The translations under genes were made by a program, and so were the position numbers. Of a DNA stretch of 51,357 nt, positions 7,230 to 15,898 are shown piece by piece. Each line of letters begins with the position of its first letter. Within the stretch, counting starts at the first letter, position 1. Below the pieces are notes generated by a model. The model had not been told where the DNA came from. It was given only the letters and a program-made list of their open reading frames with translations, and made no database searches. This DNA is from Acidovorax sp. NO-1. Lineage in GTDB: Bacteria > Pseudomonadota > Gammaproteobacteria > Burkholderiales > Burkholderiaceae_C. The stretch covers positions 1 to 51,357 of the forward strand of contig NZ_AGTS01000008.1 in the NCBI RefSeq assembly GCF_000238595.1, written 5' to 3'.

Positions 7230-8318
7230 TCACACCCCCAACAGAGAGCCTATGCGTTCTTGCAGGGGCTTCACTGGTGATGGCTGTGATGTAGGAAGCT
7301 GCTTTTCTTGCGGGGTAGGTTGCAAAAGCAATCGTCGGAGAGTCTGGTTTTCGACCTCCAGCGTGCGGTATCGGTCTTGCAGCGCATCGACTTCACTTTG
7401 ACGTGATTCAAACCCCTCATTCCATTCGTAGGCAAGTGCATCCTCGTTCTGGCGGGCGCGCGCATCCTCGGCGGCGCTCAAAATTGACTCACTCTCCATC
7501 AACAGGCCTGTTCCTAAGCTGCGAATGATGGTCCGCGCTATGTCGTCAAATGCAGAAGTCGGCCCTTTCGGGTCGCTACCTTGCGCCAACTGCCGTGCTC
7601 GCGTATCGAGCATGAGCCGATCCATTGCGTACTGGTTCTCATCGGGCCCGCGAATCAGATCTTTGGCGAGGAGCACCCGCGCGAGGGATGGCCAGAGTTC
7701 ATCTCGCCAAATGTCAAGGTCCAGCCGATGCCACCCCTTCGGAGAAACGAAAAACACCTCAGGCAGTTCAACTGCGCTGGTCGTTGATGCAACGGCGAAA
7801 TGAACCGCCAGATCGCGCACTGCGATCCCAAAAAAGTAGGCACCTTGCGTCGGCCCAGCCTCCAGTTCTTTAGCCGTGTTGGCAACCACCTCATCAGGTT
7901 GCCAGTTGGAGGCCAAGATGGCATTCAAGGGGAAGTGGCCTGAGCTGAACTGAGTGTCGCCATCTCCGTTGAGGAAGATCCGCCCATCCAGGCCAAAGCC
8001 CGCATAGTGAGCGCTGGGGTTCGCCTGCAGCAGTGACACCATACTCGTGGTGTATTTCCTGAGCCTTACCCATTCAGGGCTCTGAAACCGGGACTCTCGG
8101 TCGCTGGTTGAAACACTCTTTCCACCCCCGAGCCGTAGGACAGCAGCATCAAGCTCCTCCTGGGTGCCGGTGCCCTGCAGCGCTTGGGTGATAGCCATCA
8201 TCAAGTCGTCAACCTTCTTGAAGTGCCGGTTGTCTTCGTGCTCGCGTCGCAGCCTGAGCTTGCGCTCCTCGCGTTTCTTCTTCTCGCGCTTTTGGTCCTT
8301 GGTCAGTTTGGATGCCAC
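7230..8318 (-). CDS. Hypothetical protein with basic N-terminus and coiled coil
   Basis: A 362-aa soluble protein that I do not recognise. The first ~30 residues are very rich in Lys/Arg/Glu (KDQKREKKKREERKLRLR), a region near 85-260 looks globular, and residues ~300-335 (VDALQDRYRTLEVENQTLRR) form a short coiled coil. The start is GTG with GAGG eight bases upstream. It follows the 8328-9383 gene by nine bases on the same strand, so the two are very probably one operon. Confidence 0.65.
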   Translation of the reverse strand: MASKLTKDQKREKKKREERKLRLRREHEDNRHFKKVDDLMMAITQALQGTGTQEELDAAVLRLGGGKSVSTSDRESRFQSPEWVRLRKYTTSMVSLLQANPSAHYAGFGLDGRIFLNGDGDTQFSSGHFPLNAILASNWQPDEVVANTAKELEAGPTQGAYFFGIAVRDLAVHFAVASTTSAVELPEVFFVSPKGWHRLDLDIWRDELWPSLARVLLAKDLIRGPDENQYAMDRLMLDTRARQLAQGSDPKGPTSAFDDIARTIIRSLGTGLLMESESILSAAEDARARQNEDALAYEWNEGFESRQSEVDALQDRYRTLEVENQTLRRLLLQPTPQEKQLPTSQPSPVKPLQERIGSLLGV

Positions 8319-8327
8319 GGGTGCGCC

Positions 8328-9383
8328 TCAGGTGTAGCTGGTAGGGAGATGGGATGGCATGTGCCCGATGACCACAAGCTGCGAGCTTTCGTCCCAGCAG
8401 AAGTAGACCCGCATGCAGTACCGCGGATCTCGGGCGCCGCCTTTGCCCAGGTGCTGATCGAGAAACCGCCGCCTGCCGCCCAGACGGATGAAATACAAGT
8501 CGCCCAGCTCGCCGGCAACGCTGGGATCAACGGAGCCCCCGAAATCAACACCCATGGCCTCGGCCTTGGCCTTGAAGGCGTTCCGGTCGGCCTTGCCAGT
8601 TTTGACCGCTGTGTACTCGGTGGCCAGCAACTCCAGGCAGGCGTATAGAAGGTCTGGGTTCTCGAACGAGCTGCGCTTGGTCGCCGAAATCGCACGCTGC
8701 AAGATCGTGATCCGGTGAGCATTGGCCTCTGCGTACTCCGCAATGTCTTTGAGCCCCCACTTTCTGGGTGCGGTAACGCAATCCGAGGGCGCGGGTGGTG
8801 AGTCTGCGGGTGGGGGAGGGGTGTAGACACTCTCGCGGGTGAGCGCTGCTTTGCTGAGCGATGTGGCTAGGTGCTTCCAGTAGTCCACATCGGACTGCAG
8901 CCTTGCAACATGTGCGGAATCGTCCCTGACAGCGGTCACGCCTGACGGGTTGCTCCCAGCGGCAACCAGCTCGGAGAACGCCGGATACCTAGCTTGCGCA
9001 GCTGGAGAGTCGATCGCTTCACCGAAAACCTCAAGCCAGAGGCCATCGAGCACTTCAAGTGCAGGGGTGTCGCCCATGCAAAGTCTCCGCCCAGCCATCG
9101 GCTGGCCAGCGCTACCCGGCACCAGGAAAAGCTCCCAGGCACTGCGCGTAGCCTTATCAAACACCTGTGTGGCAAACCAGCCCCCAGTGTGATCTGTCCA
9201 CCATTGAACATGCAGCCGCTCGCCGCTCACCGAACCAATGGTGTCAGGCGCTGGCTCACGCATGTGCGGGTCGAGCTTGGCAAGCCATCCCCAGAAAGAC
9301 TTGGCCAACTTGCCGTGCTCGCCATTCAGGCTGAACACCTCGCCTTGTTGGCACAGCGTATCGACTTGTGCACTGATCTCCAT
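8328..9383 (-). CDS. Hypothetical protein, first gene of a two-gene operon
   Basis: The frame is open from a TTG at 9446, but that would place the start inside an inverted-repeat operator; the ATG at 9383 (351 aa) is my choice, without a clear ribosome site. The protein is soluble, with a Pro-rich linker (YTPPPPADSPPAPSD) near residue 190. A compact C-terminal ~80 residues contains FIRLGGRRRFLDQHLGKG and ends in a strand-rich stretch (VYFCWDESSQLVVIGHMPSH). That end has the look of a small nuclease or toxin-like fold, but I cannot name the family. Confidence 0.6.
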   Translation of the reverse strand: MEISAQVDTLCQQGEVFSLNGEHGKLAKSFWGWLAKLDPHMREPAPDTIGSVSGERLHVQWWTDHTGGWFATQVFDKATRSAWELFLVPGSAGQPMAGRRLCMGDTPALEVLDGLWLEVFGEAIDSPAAQARYPAFSELVAAGSNPSGVTAVRDDSAHVARLQSDVDYWKHLATSLSKAALTRESVYTPPPPADSPPAPSDCVTAPRKWGLKDIAEYAEANAHRITILQRAISATKRSSFENPDLLYACLELLATEYTAVKTGKADRNAFKAKAEAMGVDFGGSVDPSVAGELGDLYFIRLGGRRRFLDQHLGKGGARDPRYCMRVYFCWDESSQLVVIGHMPSHLPTSYT

Positions 9384-9444
9384 GCTGAGAATTTGAACAT
9401 GGCTTTTGTGCTGGCGGGCACTATCTCGCGCAACTCGCAGAGTC

Positions 9445-9518
9445 AAACCCTACAGGGGGGTGAAATCGTTCCGATTGCCAGAATGCAACGCTTTGGGTTC
9501 GCGCCCCCTGTAGGGTTT
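9445..9518. promoter_or_regulatory. Pair of inverted 15-bp operator-like sites
   Basis: AAACCCTACAGGGGG (9445-9459) and CCCCCTGTAGGGTTT (9504-9518) are perfect inverted copies 44 bases apart. Each is itself near-palindromic around CCCTACAGGG. They lie between the leftward 8328-9383 gene and the rightward 9579-9800 gene, fitting two operators that control divergent promoters. Confidence 0.65.
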
Positions 9519-9578
9519 CGGAAAAAGTTGCTTCAGCGGAAAACTGTGCGTATGCATTTCGACGCCACAGGAACTGTC

Positions 9579-9800
9579 ATGAAAACCTTCTTCAAAAGCC
9601 TTCTCGCCCGTGTGCCTGGTGACGGGCTGCGATTGCTCATCTTTTTCGTCATCGTTGTCATCGTCGGCGCCGTTGTGGCTGATCGCGCGATCAGCAAGGG
9701 CATGAACGTGTCGTTGACCGTGGCGAGCTTCTTGACGCTCACGGCAACTACACCGGCATCCCCGTATGCAGAGCCCCAACCCCCAGCTGTTGACCCTTGA
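9579..9800 (+). CDS. Small single-pass membrane protein
   Basis: A 73-aa protein: short amphipathic basic N-terminus (MKTFFKSLLAR), one strongly hydrophobic helix at ~19-34 (LLIFFVIVVIVGAVVA), then a short soluble tail ending Pro-rich. The frame is open far upstream (from 8994), but that part is the shadow of the opposite-strand gene; AGGA seven bases before this ATG decides the start. Function unknown. The inverted operator pair just upstream suggests regulated expression. Confidence 0.6.
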   Translation: MKTFFKSLLARVPGDGLRLLIFFVIVVIVGAVVADRAISKGMNVSLTVASFLTLTATTPASPYAEPQPPAVDP

Positions 9801-10164
9801 GATGGCTGGAAGCGGGTTCGCGAATCTGTCAATGCAAAAAGGCCGTCTTTTCATCCGTGGTATTTGCACCAAAAGGTTGGCCCAACCACTTCAGCCGTTC
9901 CCCTGGCCACGCTCACGAACGGTGAGGCGGCACAGCCGTGCGATGTCCTAAAACGGCAGGCCCCCGAGCCTGTTCACCCAAACTCGACCAGGACCTGAAG
10001 ACTGGTGCGGTCAGCCCAACTGATTCACAGCATGGTCGATGTGCGCTGCTAGATGCGCACCAAGGCATGCAAAATGCTTCTTCAGCCGTGACAGCGAGCT
10101 GCCGCAGTGGCGTTACTACCCCCTTGCCTGCCCACTGCCAGAACAACTATCGAGGGAACAACCC
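9801..10164. other. Intergenic stretch without recognised features
   Basis: 364 bases between the small membrane protein and the ProQ-like gene. I see no gene, no clear terminator and no repeat. It probably contains the promoter of the ProQ-like gene. Confidence 0.5.
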
Positions 10165-10677
10165 ATGACAGCAGATGCGAGCGTTCTTGAATCTATTCAA
10201 GCAGTGGATACCGCAGTTGCCCGCGAGGTGGCCACCTTGTGGCCCAACCTGTTCGGACCCGGTGTGTTCGTTCCGCTGAAGATCGGCATCGACAAGATCC
10301 TGGCCATCGACGCCCAGCGTCGGGGCTCCGAATTGACGCGGGCGAAGATCCGCCTTTTCTTGGGGTGGCATGTGAGGCGAGCCCCATACCTTGAGGCAGT
10401 GAAGCAGGGCGGACCTCGCCACAGCATCAACGGTGCGGCCGAAAACGCGCGGACCGTTACCTCAGCCAATGCGGCATACGCTCAAGAAAAGCTCCAGGCC
10501 TTACTGAAGCGCGATGATGTGCCGTCCACAGAGCACTATGACGGCGAGGAGGGAATGTCTTGGTGGAACGGCCTCGACCGCCGCGAACGTGCGAAGTGGA
10601 TGAAGGCTGCAGGTGACACGGGCGTACCCGCTGATGCCTGGAAGGCGTTCAAGGCTGGGCTATCGGCGTTGAAATGA
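10165..10677 (+). CDS. ProQ/FinO-domain RNA-binding protein
   Basis: FinO/ProQ domains bind structured RNAs and often act as sRNA chaperones; plasmid versions can control conjugation or copy-number antisense RNAs. Residues ~20-95 match the domain: LWPNLFGPGVFVPLKIGIDK, then ELTRAKIRLFLGWHVRRAPYL and RHSINGA. The C-terminal part (~125-170) is Trp-containing and basic. The frame is open upstream, but GAGGGA sits correctly before the ATG at 10165, giving 170 aa. With a CopA-like antisense RNA elsewhere in this window, an RNA-chaperone partner role is an attractive but untested idea. Confidence 0.82.
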   Translation: MTADASVLESIQAVDTAVAREVATLWPNLFGPGVFVPLKIGIDKILAIDAQRRGSELTRAKIRLFLGWHVRRAPYLEAVKQGGPRHSINGAAENARTVTSANAAYAQEKLQALLKRDDVPSTEHYDGEEGMSWWNGLDRRERAKWMKAAGDTGVPADAWKAFKAGLSALK

Positions 10678-10833
10678 TGTTTTTTTGAACGGGAGCATTG
10701 AGTGGGACGAGTAAGACACCGGAGGCACGGCAGGAGGAGAAGCGCTGAGCGGCAGGGGACAGTCATCGTCGTCGCGGGCATTGTCTTGATACTGTGGTTC
10801 CTGTTTCGGTGAGGGCATTCGCCCCACAACAGA

Positions 10834-11640
10834 ATGTTGATGACACCATCATCTGCGCCAGTATCAGCAGGCAGTGATTTGCTGCCGCAAGAGCGCATCT
10901 TCTACCGTGACCGCCTGCGTGAGGCTCGGTACGCCGCTCTGGCCGATGCTGAAGGGTTTGGGGCCATTTGCTTTGCCCTCGAAGCTCTGGGGCTCCGACT
11001 CCTGAAGAAACAGGCAGCTTTGGGGTCATACAGGGAAAAGATTGCTGAGCAAGCACTGCATTCCCTTGTCCTCGTGGACATGGCCGCTGTGTTTCCGTCG
11101 AGGTTCAAGTCGTTCGAAGCGCTCTACACGATTGTCAACAATGCACGCAATGACGCGATGCACACGGGTGCCTACGCACGGCATGCTACCGAAGCAGCCA
11201 TTGAGTTGTGCATCGGACTTGAGGAGGCCTTGATGGCAGAAGTTGAGCAAACAGTGGGCAACCTGATGGTTTCATCGCCCATCACTGTTGAGCCGTGGCA
11301 ACCAGTGGCTCATGCGCGGCAGCTCATGCTGATGCACTCGTTTTCCTTCTTGCCTGTGAGACTGGGTGAAGCATGGTGCCTTGTGTCTGAGCTGGGGCTG
11401 GCCAAGTACCTCAGCCTCGGTGCACGAAAGGCGCGACTGTCGGAGTCAATCGCAACCGCCAGTGAACGCGGCATGGAGGTTGTGGTGATCGAGGGCAGGG
11501 GGCTCCTTAGAGCTTCGATGCCTGTTGGTGACGTTCTTGCCGGCGCTCGTGTACAGGACGGGCCCATGCTCTGGCTTGTGGTGGAGGAGCAGCATCCAGA
11601 ACGGCTTGCAGGGGTTCTTTCCCCATTTGAATTGATGTAG
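10834..11640 (+). CDS. HEPN-like domain fused to a CBS-type domain
   Basis: The 268-aa protein has two parts. Residues ~20-135 are all-helical and contain RNDAMH (R105 to H110) followed by TG, matching the RX4H catalytic motif of HEPN ribonuclease folds. Residues ~139-265 (VGNLMVSSPITVEPWQPVAH and on) fit a CBS domain pair, which normally senses adenine nucleotides. HEPN domains occur widely in toxins and abortive-infection effectors; a ligand-sensing CBS fused to one would suggest nucleotide-gated activity. The start may be ATG 10834 or 10840; neither has a strong ribosome site. The domain reading is by eye. Confidence 0.6.
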   Translation: MLMTPSSAPVSAGSDLLPQERIFYRDRLREARYAALADAEGFGAICFALEALGLRLLKKQAALGSYREKIAEQALHSLVLVDMAAVFPSRFKSFEALYTIVNNARNDAMHTGAYARHATEAAIELCIGLEEALMAEVEQTVGNLMVSSPITVEPWQPVAHARQLMLMHSFSFLPVRLGEAWCLVSELGLAKYLSLGARKARLSESIATASERGMEVVVIEGRGLLRASMPVGDVLAGARVQDGPMLWLVVEEQHPERLAGVLSPFELM

Positions 11641-12384
11641 GGCGCGGGAATCCAGCCGGTGTTCAACACCGTCACTGTCGCTCCTGAATTTCGGGTTTGG
11701 TGTTGATGTAAACAGGCCTGTCACGCCCAGCGGAGCAGGAGTAGCGCCTACTCCGCAGCGTCACCGTTGATGCTTGATCCGTAGCTGACCGGGAGGCTAG
11801 TTCAGTGGTGACACCTGGCATGGGAGAGCAGGGCCCATTTTTTACTTGATCAAACGCGTTTTCGACAACTTGTCCACAAGCGCATAGCTCAACGGTGACA
11901 TGAGTGTCTCTGTATTAAAAGAAGGCATTAAGAAGACATTAGCGCCTGAGGACAATTGAACTAAGTGCCTGTTTTCCTTGTAGTTTCAGGGTGACGCTGT
12001 CACCGTTGAACTCGTGGATGTCACCGTCGCACTACGTCGTGCGTCACCCATAAACTGGGGGCAACTTCCGATGTCACCCTTCCACTAGATGAGGGTGTCA
12101 CCATTGGACTATGTGGCCTTGGGAGGGTGTGGGGTCCGATTCGGGCCACTTTCTGAAGCCGGTATGCCCTTTTGTCACCGTTGCACTATGCCCTGGGCTG
12201 CAAAGAGTGTCACTGTTGAGTTGTCGGTGTCACCGTTTGACTATGTCGAGGCCAGTGTAAGGATGGCCGCGTCACCCTTGAACTATGGAACGTCACCGTT
12301 AAGCTATGCCTTGTCACCGTTCCACTATGGACGCGCGGGGCACAGGCACCGCACACTCGCGCTTGCAGAAACCCACGCCCGCCC
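11641..12384. other. oriV: Iteron-type replication origin (oriV)
   Basis: The 744 bases upstream of trfA carry 12 forward iterons of the form TGTCACCGTTGNACTATG: starts at 11759, 11998, 12019, 12041, 12072, 12096, 12173, 12208, 12228, 12270, 12291 and 12312. The last three are exactly 21 bases apart. Two copies are inverted (11797-11813 and 11883-11900). A DnaA-like box with one mismatch, TTGTCCACA, is at 11870-11878, with an AT-rich stretch at ~11911-11965. TrfA-type initiators bind such iterons; inverted copies may serve copy control. A further inverted copy ends trfA. Confidence 0.85.
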
Positions 12385-13221
12385 ATGAAACCTCGATCTA
12401 GTGCAACAGTGACAGACACCAGCCAGCTTCAGCTGCCCATCTGGCCCCAGGATCTGCGCGGGTTGCCCAACGCCTTTGCCAGGTCTGCCCTTTTCACGGT
12501 GGCCAACATGCGCAAGGGAGAGCGCAAGCACATGAAGCGATCACTCATCGCCACGGTGTCTGGCATCAAAATCGAGTACACAGGGGAAGAGCTTAGGCAG
12601 GACGACGAGGACTGCTTCCTTCAGATTTTGCACATTGCTCGAAACCAGGAGCTGGGCACGGCTGTCCGGTTTACAGCGTATTCCATGATCAGCGAGCTGG
12701 GCTGGACGAAAAACACGTCGAGCTACAAGCGGCTGGTGGACTGTCTGGACCGCATGAAGGCTTCCTCCATCACGCTTACGGTGGCCGCAAAGCAAGGCGG
12801 GCAAGAAGGCTACTCGGGCTCTCTCATTCGGTCGTTCAGGTGGCGCGAAGAGGGCGATGGACAGACACCCATGCGCGAGTGGGAGATCCTGCTGGAGCGA
12901 GAGATTATCAGTCTGTTCAATCCGCACAGCTACTCGCGCTTGGACTGGAAGATGCGCCTCAAACTTCCGGCGCTGGAGAAGTGGCTGCATTCGTTCTATC
13001 ACACCCACGCGCAGCCGTTCCCGTACAAGGTTGAGACCATCCACGGGCTTACGGGCTCCGAGATTGCCCTGAAGGACATCCGCAAGTTCCGCTACAAGCT
13101 CAAGAAGGCGCTGGAGAACCTGGTCGAACACGGTTTTTTCGCCAGCGCCATGATTGATCCGCGCACGGACCTCGTCCACGTTCTGCGCAACCGCCAACAC
13201 ATCTCCATAGTCGAACGGTGA
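12385..13221 (+). CDS. trfA: TrfA-type plasmid replication initiator
   Basis: TrfA binds origin iterons and helps load the DnaB helicase. The 278-aa product has the family hallmarks: LPNAFARSALFTVAN near residue 29-43, the IEYTGEELRQDDEDCF motif, the GWTKNTSSYKRLVDCL helix, and DWKMRLKLPALEKWLHSFY, which belong to two winged-helix domains. Its length is close to the short TrfA-33 form of RK2. No ribosome site stands out before the ATG, so translation may be weak or the start elsewhere. The iteron field lies immediately upstream. The stop codon overlaps one more iteron in inverse orientation. Confidence 0.9.
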   Translation: MKPRSSATVTDTSQLQLPIWPQDLRGLPNAFARSALFTVANMRKGERKHMKRSLIATVSGIKIEYTGEELRQDDEDCFLQILHIARNQELGTAVRFTAYSMISELGWTKNTSSYKRLVDCLDRMKASSITLTVAAKQGGQEGYSGSLIRSFRWREEGDGQTPMREWEILLEREIISLFNPHSYSRLDWKMRLKLPALEKWLHSFYHTHAQPFPYKVETIHGLTGSEIALKDIRKFRYKLKKALENLVEHGFFASAMIDPRTDLVHVLRNRQHISIVER

Positions 13222-13223
13222 CA
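13206..13223 (-). repeat. Inverted iteron at the trfA stop
   Basis: CATAGTCGAACGGTGACA is the reverse complement of an oriV iteron and includes the trfA stop codon. It is far from the main array and may act as an auxiliary or handcuffing site. Confidence 0.75.
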
Positions 13224-13349
13224 CTCTGAGCGCGTAGACCGCTCCCATACGGCGACGGGCTACGTGATGGGTCATACCCATGGAGTGGTCCGTGCCGATG
13301 ACGATCTATGAACGCTTCAGTGGATGGTCGCAATCCATGAAAGGTAAGC

Positions 13350-14339
13350 TTGACGAAACGAAAGCACCGTCCACCGAAAGATGCGCCACCGGCCGATAGC
13401 AGTCAGTTCCTCTCAAGGTCAAGGTTCCTTGACCCGGTCACTTTCAAGTGTCCATGCGAGGGCGAAAACCCCAACTGCGTTCACTGCAATGGCAGCGGTC
13501 GAACCTCACGGCAAGTGGAGCTGCGGTCAAACCGTACCCTGTCACTCGATCACCCCTCTACCGAGCCTTTTCGGAGCAAGAGAGAGCGGCTGTTTGAGAT
13601 CCAGATCAGCAATGAACTTCCGTACCTGAGAGATGCATACCTGCGGCAAGAGGATGCGAGCCAGGTGCTTTTCTTCACCTACCTCCGGCGTGTGGCTTTG
13701 GCGCTCGAAAACACCTCCGCGTCTAAGGGGTTGATTTGGCTACCTGAGTTGTGGGGTGATGGAGACCTTTCGAGTCTTGCAAGCCGCCTGGGCGGTGGCG
13801 GGAAGATCAGCGAAGACATCCGCATCCTGGCCAAGGCTGCGCGGTCCTGTCTTGACATTGTGAAGAAGGCCGCACGAGCTAAAAGCAAGGCAACCGGCGC
13901 TGGTCAGGAGCAACCGCGCAGGGTTGTCGGTAGGGATAGCCAATTGCTGCGTTGCCCCCACTGCGGCACCATGATCTACAACCAGGACCAGCACAACATG
14001 CTGTTCCACCGAGGTCTGAGGGCACAGCCGAAGCGCGTGAAGCCACCAAAGCCTGAGGCACAAGCCCCAGCGATCAAACCTCTGGGGGTAGCGCCAGCAC
14101 CAGCCGCGCGAGTACCAGCAAAAGCGAAGCCCCGGAAATCGGCCCCTATCACCAAGGTGCGGACGAGCCCCACGTCCACAAATGTCAAGGACGTGGAGAA
14201 GGGGCGAGCCGACACGGGACCAGTGGAGCGCGACATGGATGCGCGGCGAACATGGGGCGGCAGGTTCCGGGACACCGATGGCACCTTTGGCTCCCATCCA
14301 CTGCATGACAGCATGGATGATGAGTCGAACGCCGGGTGA
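13350..14339 (+). CDS. Hypothetical protein with two zinc-binding motifs
   Basis: A 329-aa protein I do not recognise. Near residue 34 it has CPCEGENPNCVHCNGSG, a DnaJ-like zinc-ribbon type cluster, and near residue 205 CPHCGTMI followed by H-x5-H spacing (QHNMLFH), a second candidate zinc site. Between them is a helical domain. The C-terminal ~90 residues are Pro/Ala/Lys-rich and probably disordered, which suggests nucleic-acid binding. The likely start is TTG at 13350 with AAGG six bases upstream; no better start is near. Confidence 0.6.
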   Translation: MTKRKHRPPKDAPPADSSQFLSRSRFLDPVTFKCPCEGENPNCVHCNGSGRTSRQVELRSNRTLSLDHPSTEPFRSKRERLFEIQISNELPYLRDAYLRQEDASQVLFFTYLRRVALALENTSASKGLIWLPELWGDGDLSSLASRLGGGGKISEDIRILAKAARSCLDIVKKAARAKSKATGAGQEQPRRVVGRDSQLLRCPHCGTMIYNQDQHNMLFHRGLRAQPKRVKPPKPEAQAPAIKPLGVAPAPAARVPAKAKPRKSAPITKVRTSPTSTNVKDVEKGRADTGPVERDMDARRTWGGRFRDTDGTFGSHPLHDSMDDESNAG

Positions 14340-14348
14340 AGTAGCGGA

Positions 14349-14855
14349 CTAGGCCTGATGAATGCAAACTGCAGTGGGGAATGCGCGGGAAACCCATGCT
14401 TCTTTGGCTGTCTCAACCATAAAAGGCACCTCTGATGCACCAATGGCCCGCGCGACAGTGAGCCTATGGTTGCCGTCAGAGACCAACCCTTTGTCAAGAC
14501 TGCCGTGCTTCACAAGAAAAATTGGCGAAAGCGCTGTGCCTTGAGCCCAGGCATCGATGACACCCGCAATCTTTGAGCGAACATGAATATTATTCGACCA
14601 GAGGGTGTTCGATTCATAAAACTCCGGTCGGTCTAGCCCAGCCCAAAGTTCACCCATCTGGCAGTTGTAGATGCTCAGTCCAGATGACACGATTTCCTGG
14701 TGAATGTCATTGAACGAGATTGACGCAGGGGAGGCATCCCACTTCGGGACAATGGCAGGCATTTTATTTCTGTATTTGCGGATCAGTTTTTCAGACGCTG
14801 CAAATTCCTCCAGCGCTTTTTCTCGTTCCGCCATAACGCTTTCAATAGAGATCAT
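14349..14855 (-). CDS. Small protein with ParB/Srx-like fold
   Basis: A 168-aa protein whose residues ~80-150 resemble a ParB/sulfiredoxin-like nucleotide-binding domain. The key segment LVSDGNHRLTVARAIGASEV corresponds to the DG.HR..A box of that superfamily. There is no helix-turn-helix and no dimer domain, so it is not a partition protein; stand-alone versions occur on mobile elements, often of unknown role. The start may be ATG 14855 or the ATG seven codons later. It stands alone, convergent with the zinc-motif gene. Confidence 0.6.
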   Translation of the reverse strand: MISIESVMAEREKALEEFAASEKLIRKYRNKMPAIVPKWDASPASISFNDIHQEIVSSGLSIYNCQMGELWAGLDRPEFYESNTLWSNNIHVRSKIAGVIDAWAQGTALSPIFLVKHGSLDKGLVSDGNHRLTVARAIGASEVPFMVETAKEAWVSRAFPTAVCIHQA

Positions 14856-15005
14856 GTTGGCTCAAGGCATGCGCCTGAGTTTTGCGTTTAAACACTTAAA
14901 CCGTTGATTTTCAAACAGTTTTTTCTGCATGGGCTCTTGCAGAGCGACTGCATTTAAACACTCGCTCAGGGAGATAGCCAAGTAGGGCAGAGGTGTGGAT
15001 TGCCT

Positions 15006-15299
15006 TCATGTGCGGACCGTAAGCGTCATCTTCTCGGCGAGCACCAGCGCCCACTTCGAGCCGTAGTCCGCAGAACCCCGCGCGTAGCGCTCCGCAGCAG
15101 CGACCTGCTCCAATGTCGGTGCATGTAGGCCGTGTTCTGCCGCATAGCTGCACGCTGCGCGGTGGACGGCCTCCAGCTCCAGCCTGATCCACTCCTCCAC
15201 GTCGCGGCCCTTGCGGTGCGTGGCTTCTTCCTGGAAGGCGTCGTAGAGCACGCTGGCCGGGGCCTGTCGGGGCCTGAAAAAGTCGTGTTCGATGGTCAT
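15006..15299 (-). CDS. Hypothetical plasmid protein
   Basis: A 97-aa protein of unknown family with an acidic helical centre and the C-terminal stretch ERYARGSADYGSKWALVLAEK. The frame is open to 15407, but AAAGGA four bases before the ATG at 15299 decides the start. It lies just upstream of, and divergent from, the hipBA module. Confidence 0.55.
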   Translation of the reverse strand: MTIEHDFFRPRQAPASVLYDAFQEEATHRKGRDVEEWIRLELEAVHRAACSYAAEHGLHAPTLEQVAAAERYARGSADYGSKWALVLAEKMTLTVRT

Positions 15300-15543
15300 G
15301 GCATCCTTTGTCCTCTCTGCGCGATCATAGGCAGAGTGAATGATGGCCGTTCTCGGCGGGCCCTGATGAGGTTGATCGCCCCTAAGCCCCAAACACCAGA
15401 ATCGCAACGCTCGCTGCGAAGTTTGACCTTAACCATGGGGTTGCACTCTTTTCGAAGAGAGCGCTTAGTTTTAACCCCGACCACCACCGCAATGAGTCAA
15501 AAACGAATAGTTCGTTGCGGTTGGCTTGTGGCCCGAGTCCATA

Positions 15544-15563
15544 ATCGCTAGAATCTAAGCGAT
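15544..15563. promoter_or_regulatory. HipB-type operator
   Basis: ATCGCT and AGCGAT are inverted half-sites separated by exactly eight bases, 24 bases before the hipB ATG. E. coli HipB operators have the same N8 geometry (TATCC-N8-GGATA). Autoregulation by the HipB-like protein is inferred. Confidence 0.65.
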
Positions 15564-15586
15564 CATTGCGATATAGGAGTGCGACC

Positions 15587-15898
15587 ATGCTGATACCAGT
15601 AACGTCAGTTGAAACGGTGGGTGCGGCCATCCGCGCTATGCGCAAGGTCAGCGGCATCCGTCAAGATGATGTTGCAGGCGTAAGCCACATGTTCCTGCGC
15701 GATCTGGAGAAGGGCAAAGAGACCGTGCAGTTCGGGCTCGTGCTCAAGGTGCTCGATGAACTGGGCATCCACATGTTGCTGGAGGTGCCGGAATCACAGG
15801 AACAAGCAGTGGCGATGGCTATGAATCGCCTCATGGGCCGTATGGCGCCTATGGCCCGCATCGTGCACACCCGGACCATAAAGAAGGACGGCGAATGA
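15587..15898 (+). CDS. hipB: HipB-like Xre antitoxin
   Basis: HipB antitoxins neutralise the HipA kinase and repress their own operon. The 103-aa product has a short helix-turn-helix around residues ~13-55 (VGAAIRAMRKVSGIRQDDVA) and a C-terminal tail. The frame is open to a TTG at 15566, but AGGAG seven bases before the ATG at 15587 decides the start. Its stop overlaps the hipA start by four bases, and the N8 operator lies just upstream. Confidence 0.85.
   Translation: MLIPVTSVETVGAAIRAMRKVSGIRQDDVAGVSHMFLRDLEKGKETVQFGLVLKVLDELGIHMLLEVPESQEQAVAMAMNRLMGRMAPMARIVHTRTIKKDGE

Noticed and set aside
12541..13281. 246-codon minus-strand frame opposite trfA
   Set aside because: A shadow frame of the GC-rich trfA gene without motif or ribosome site.
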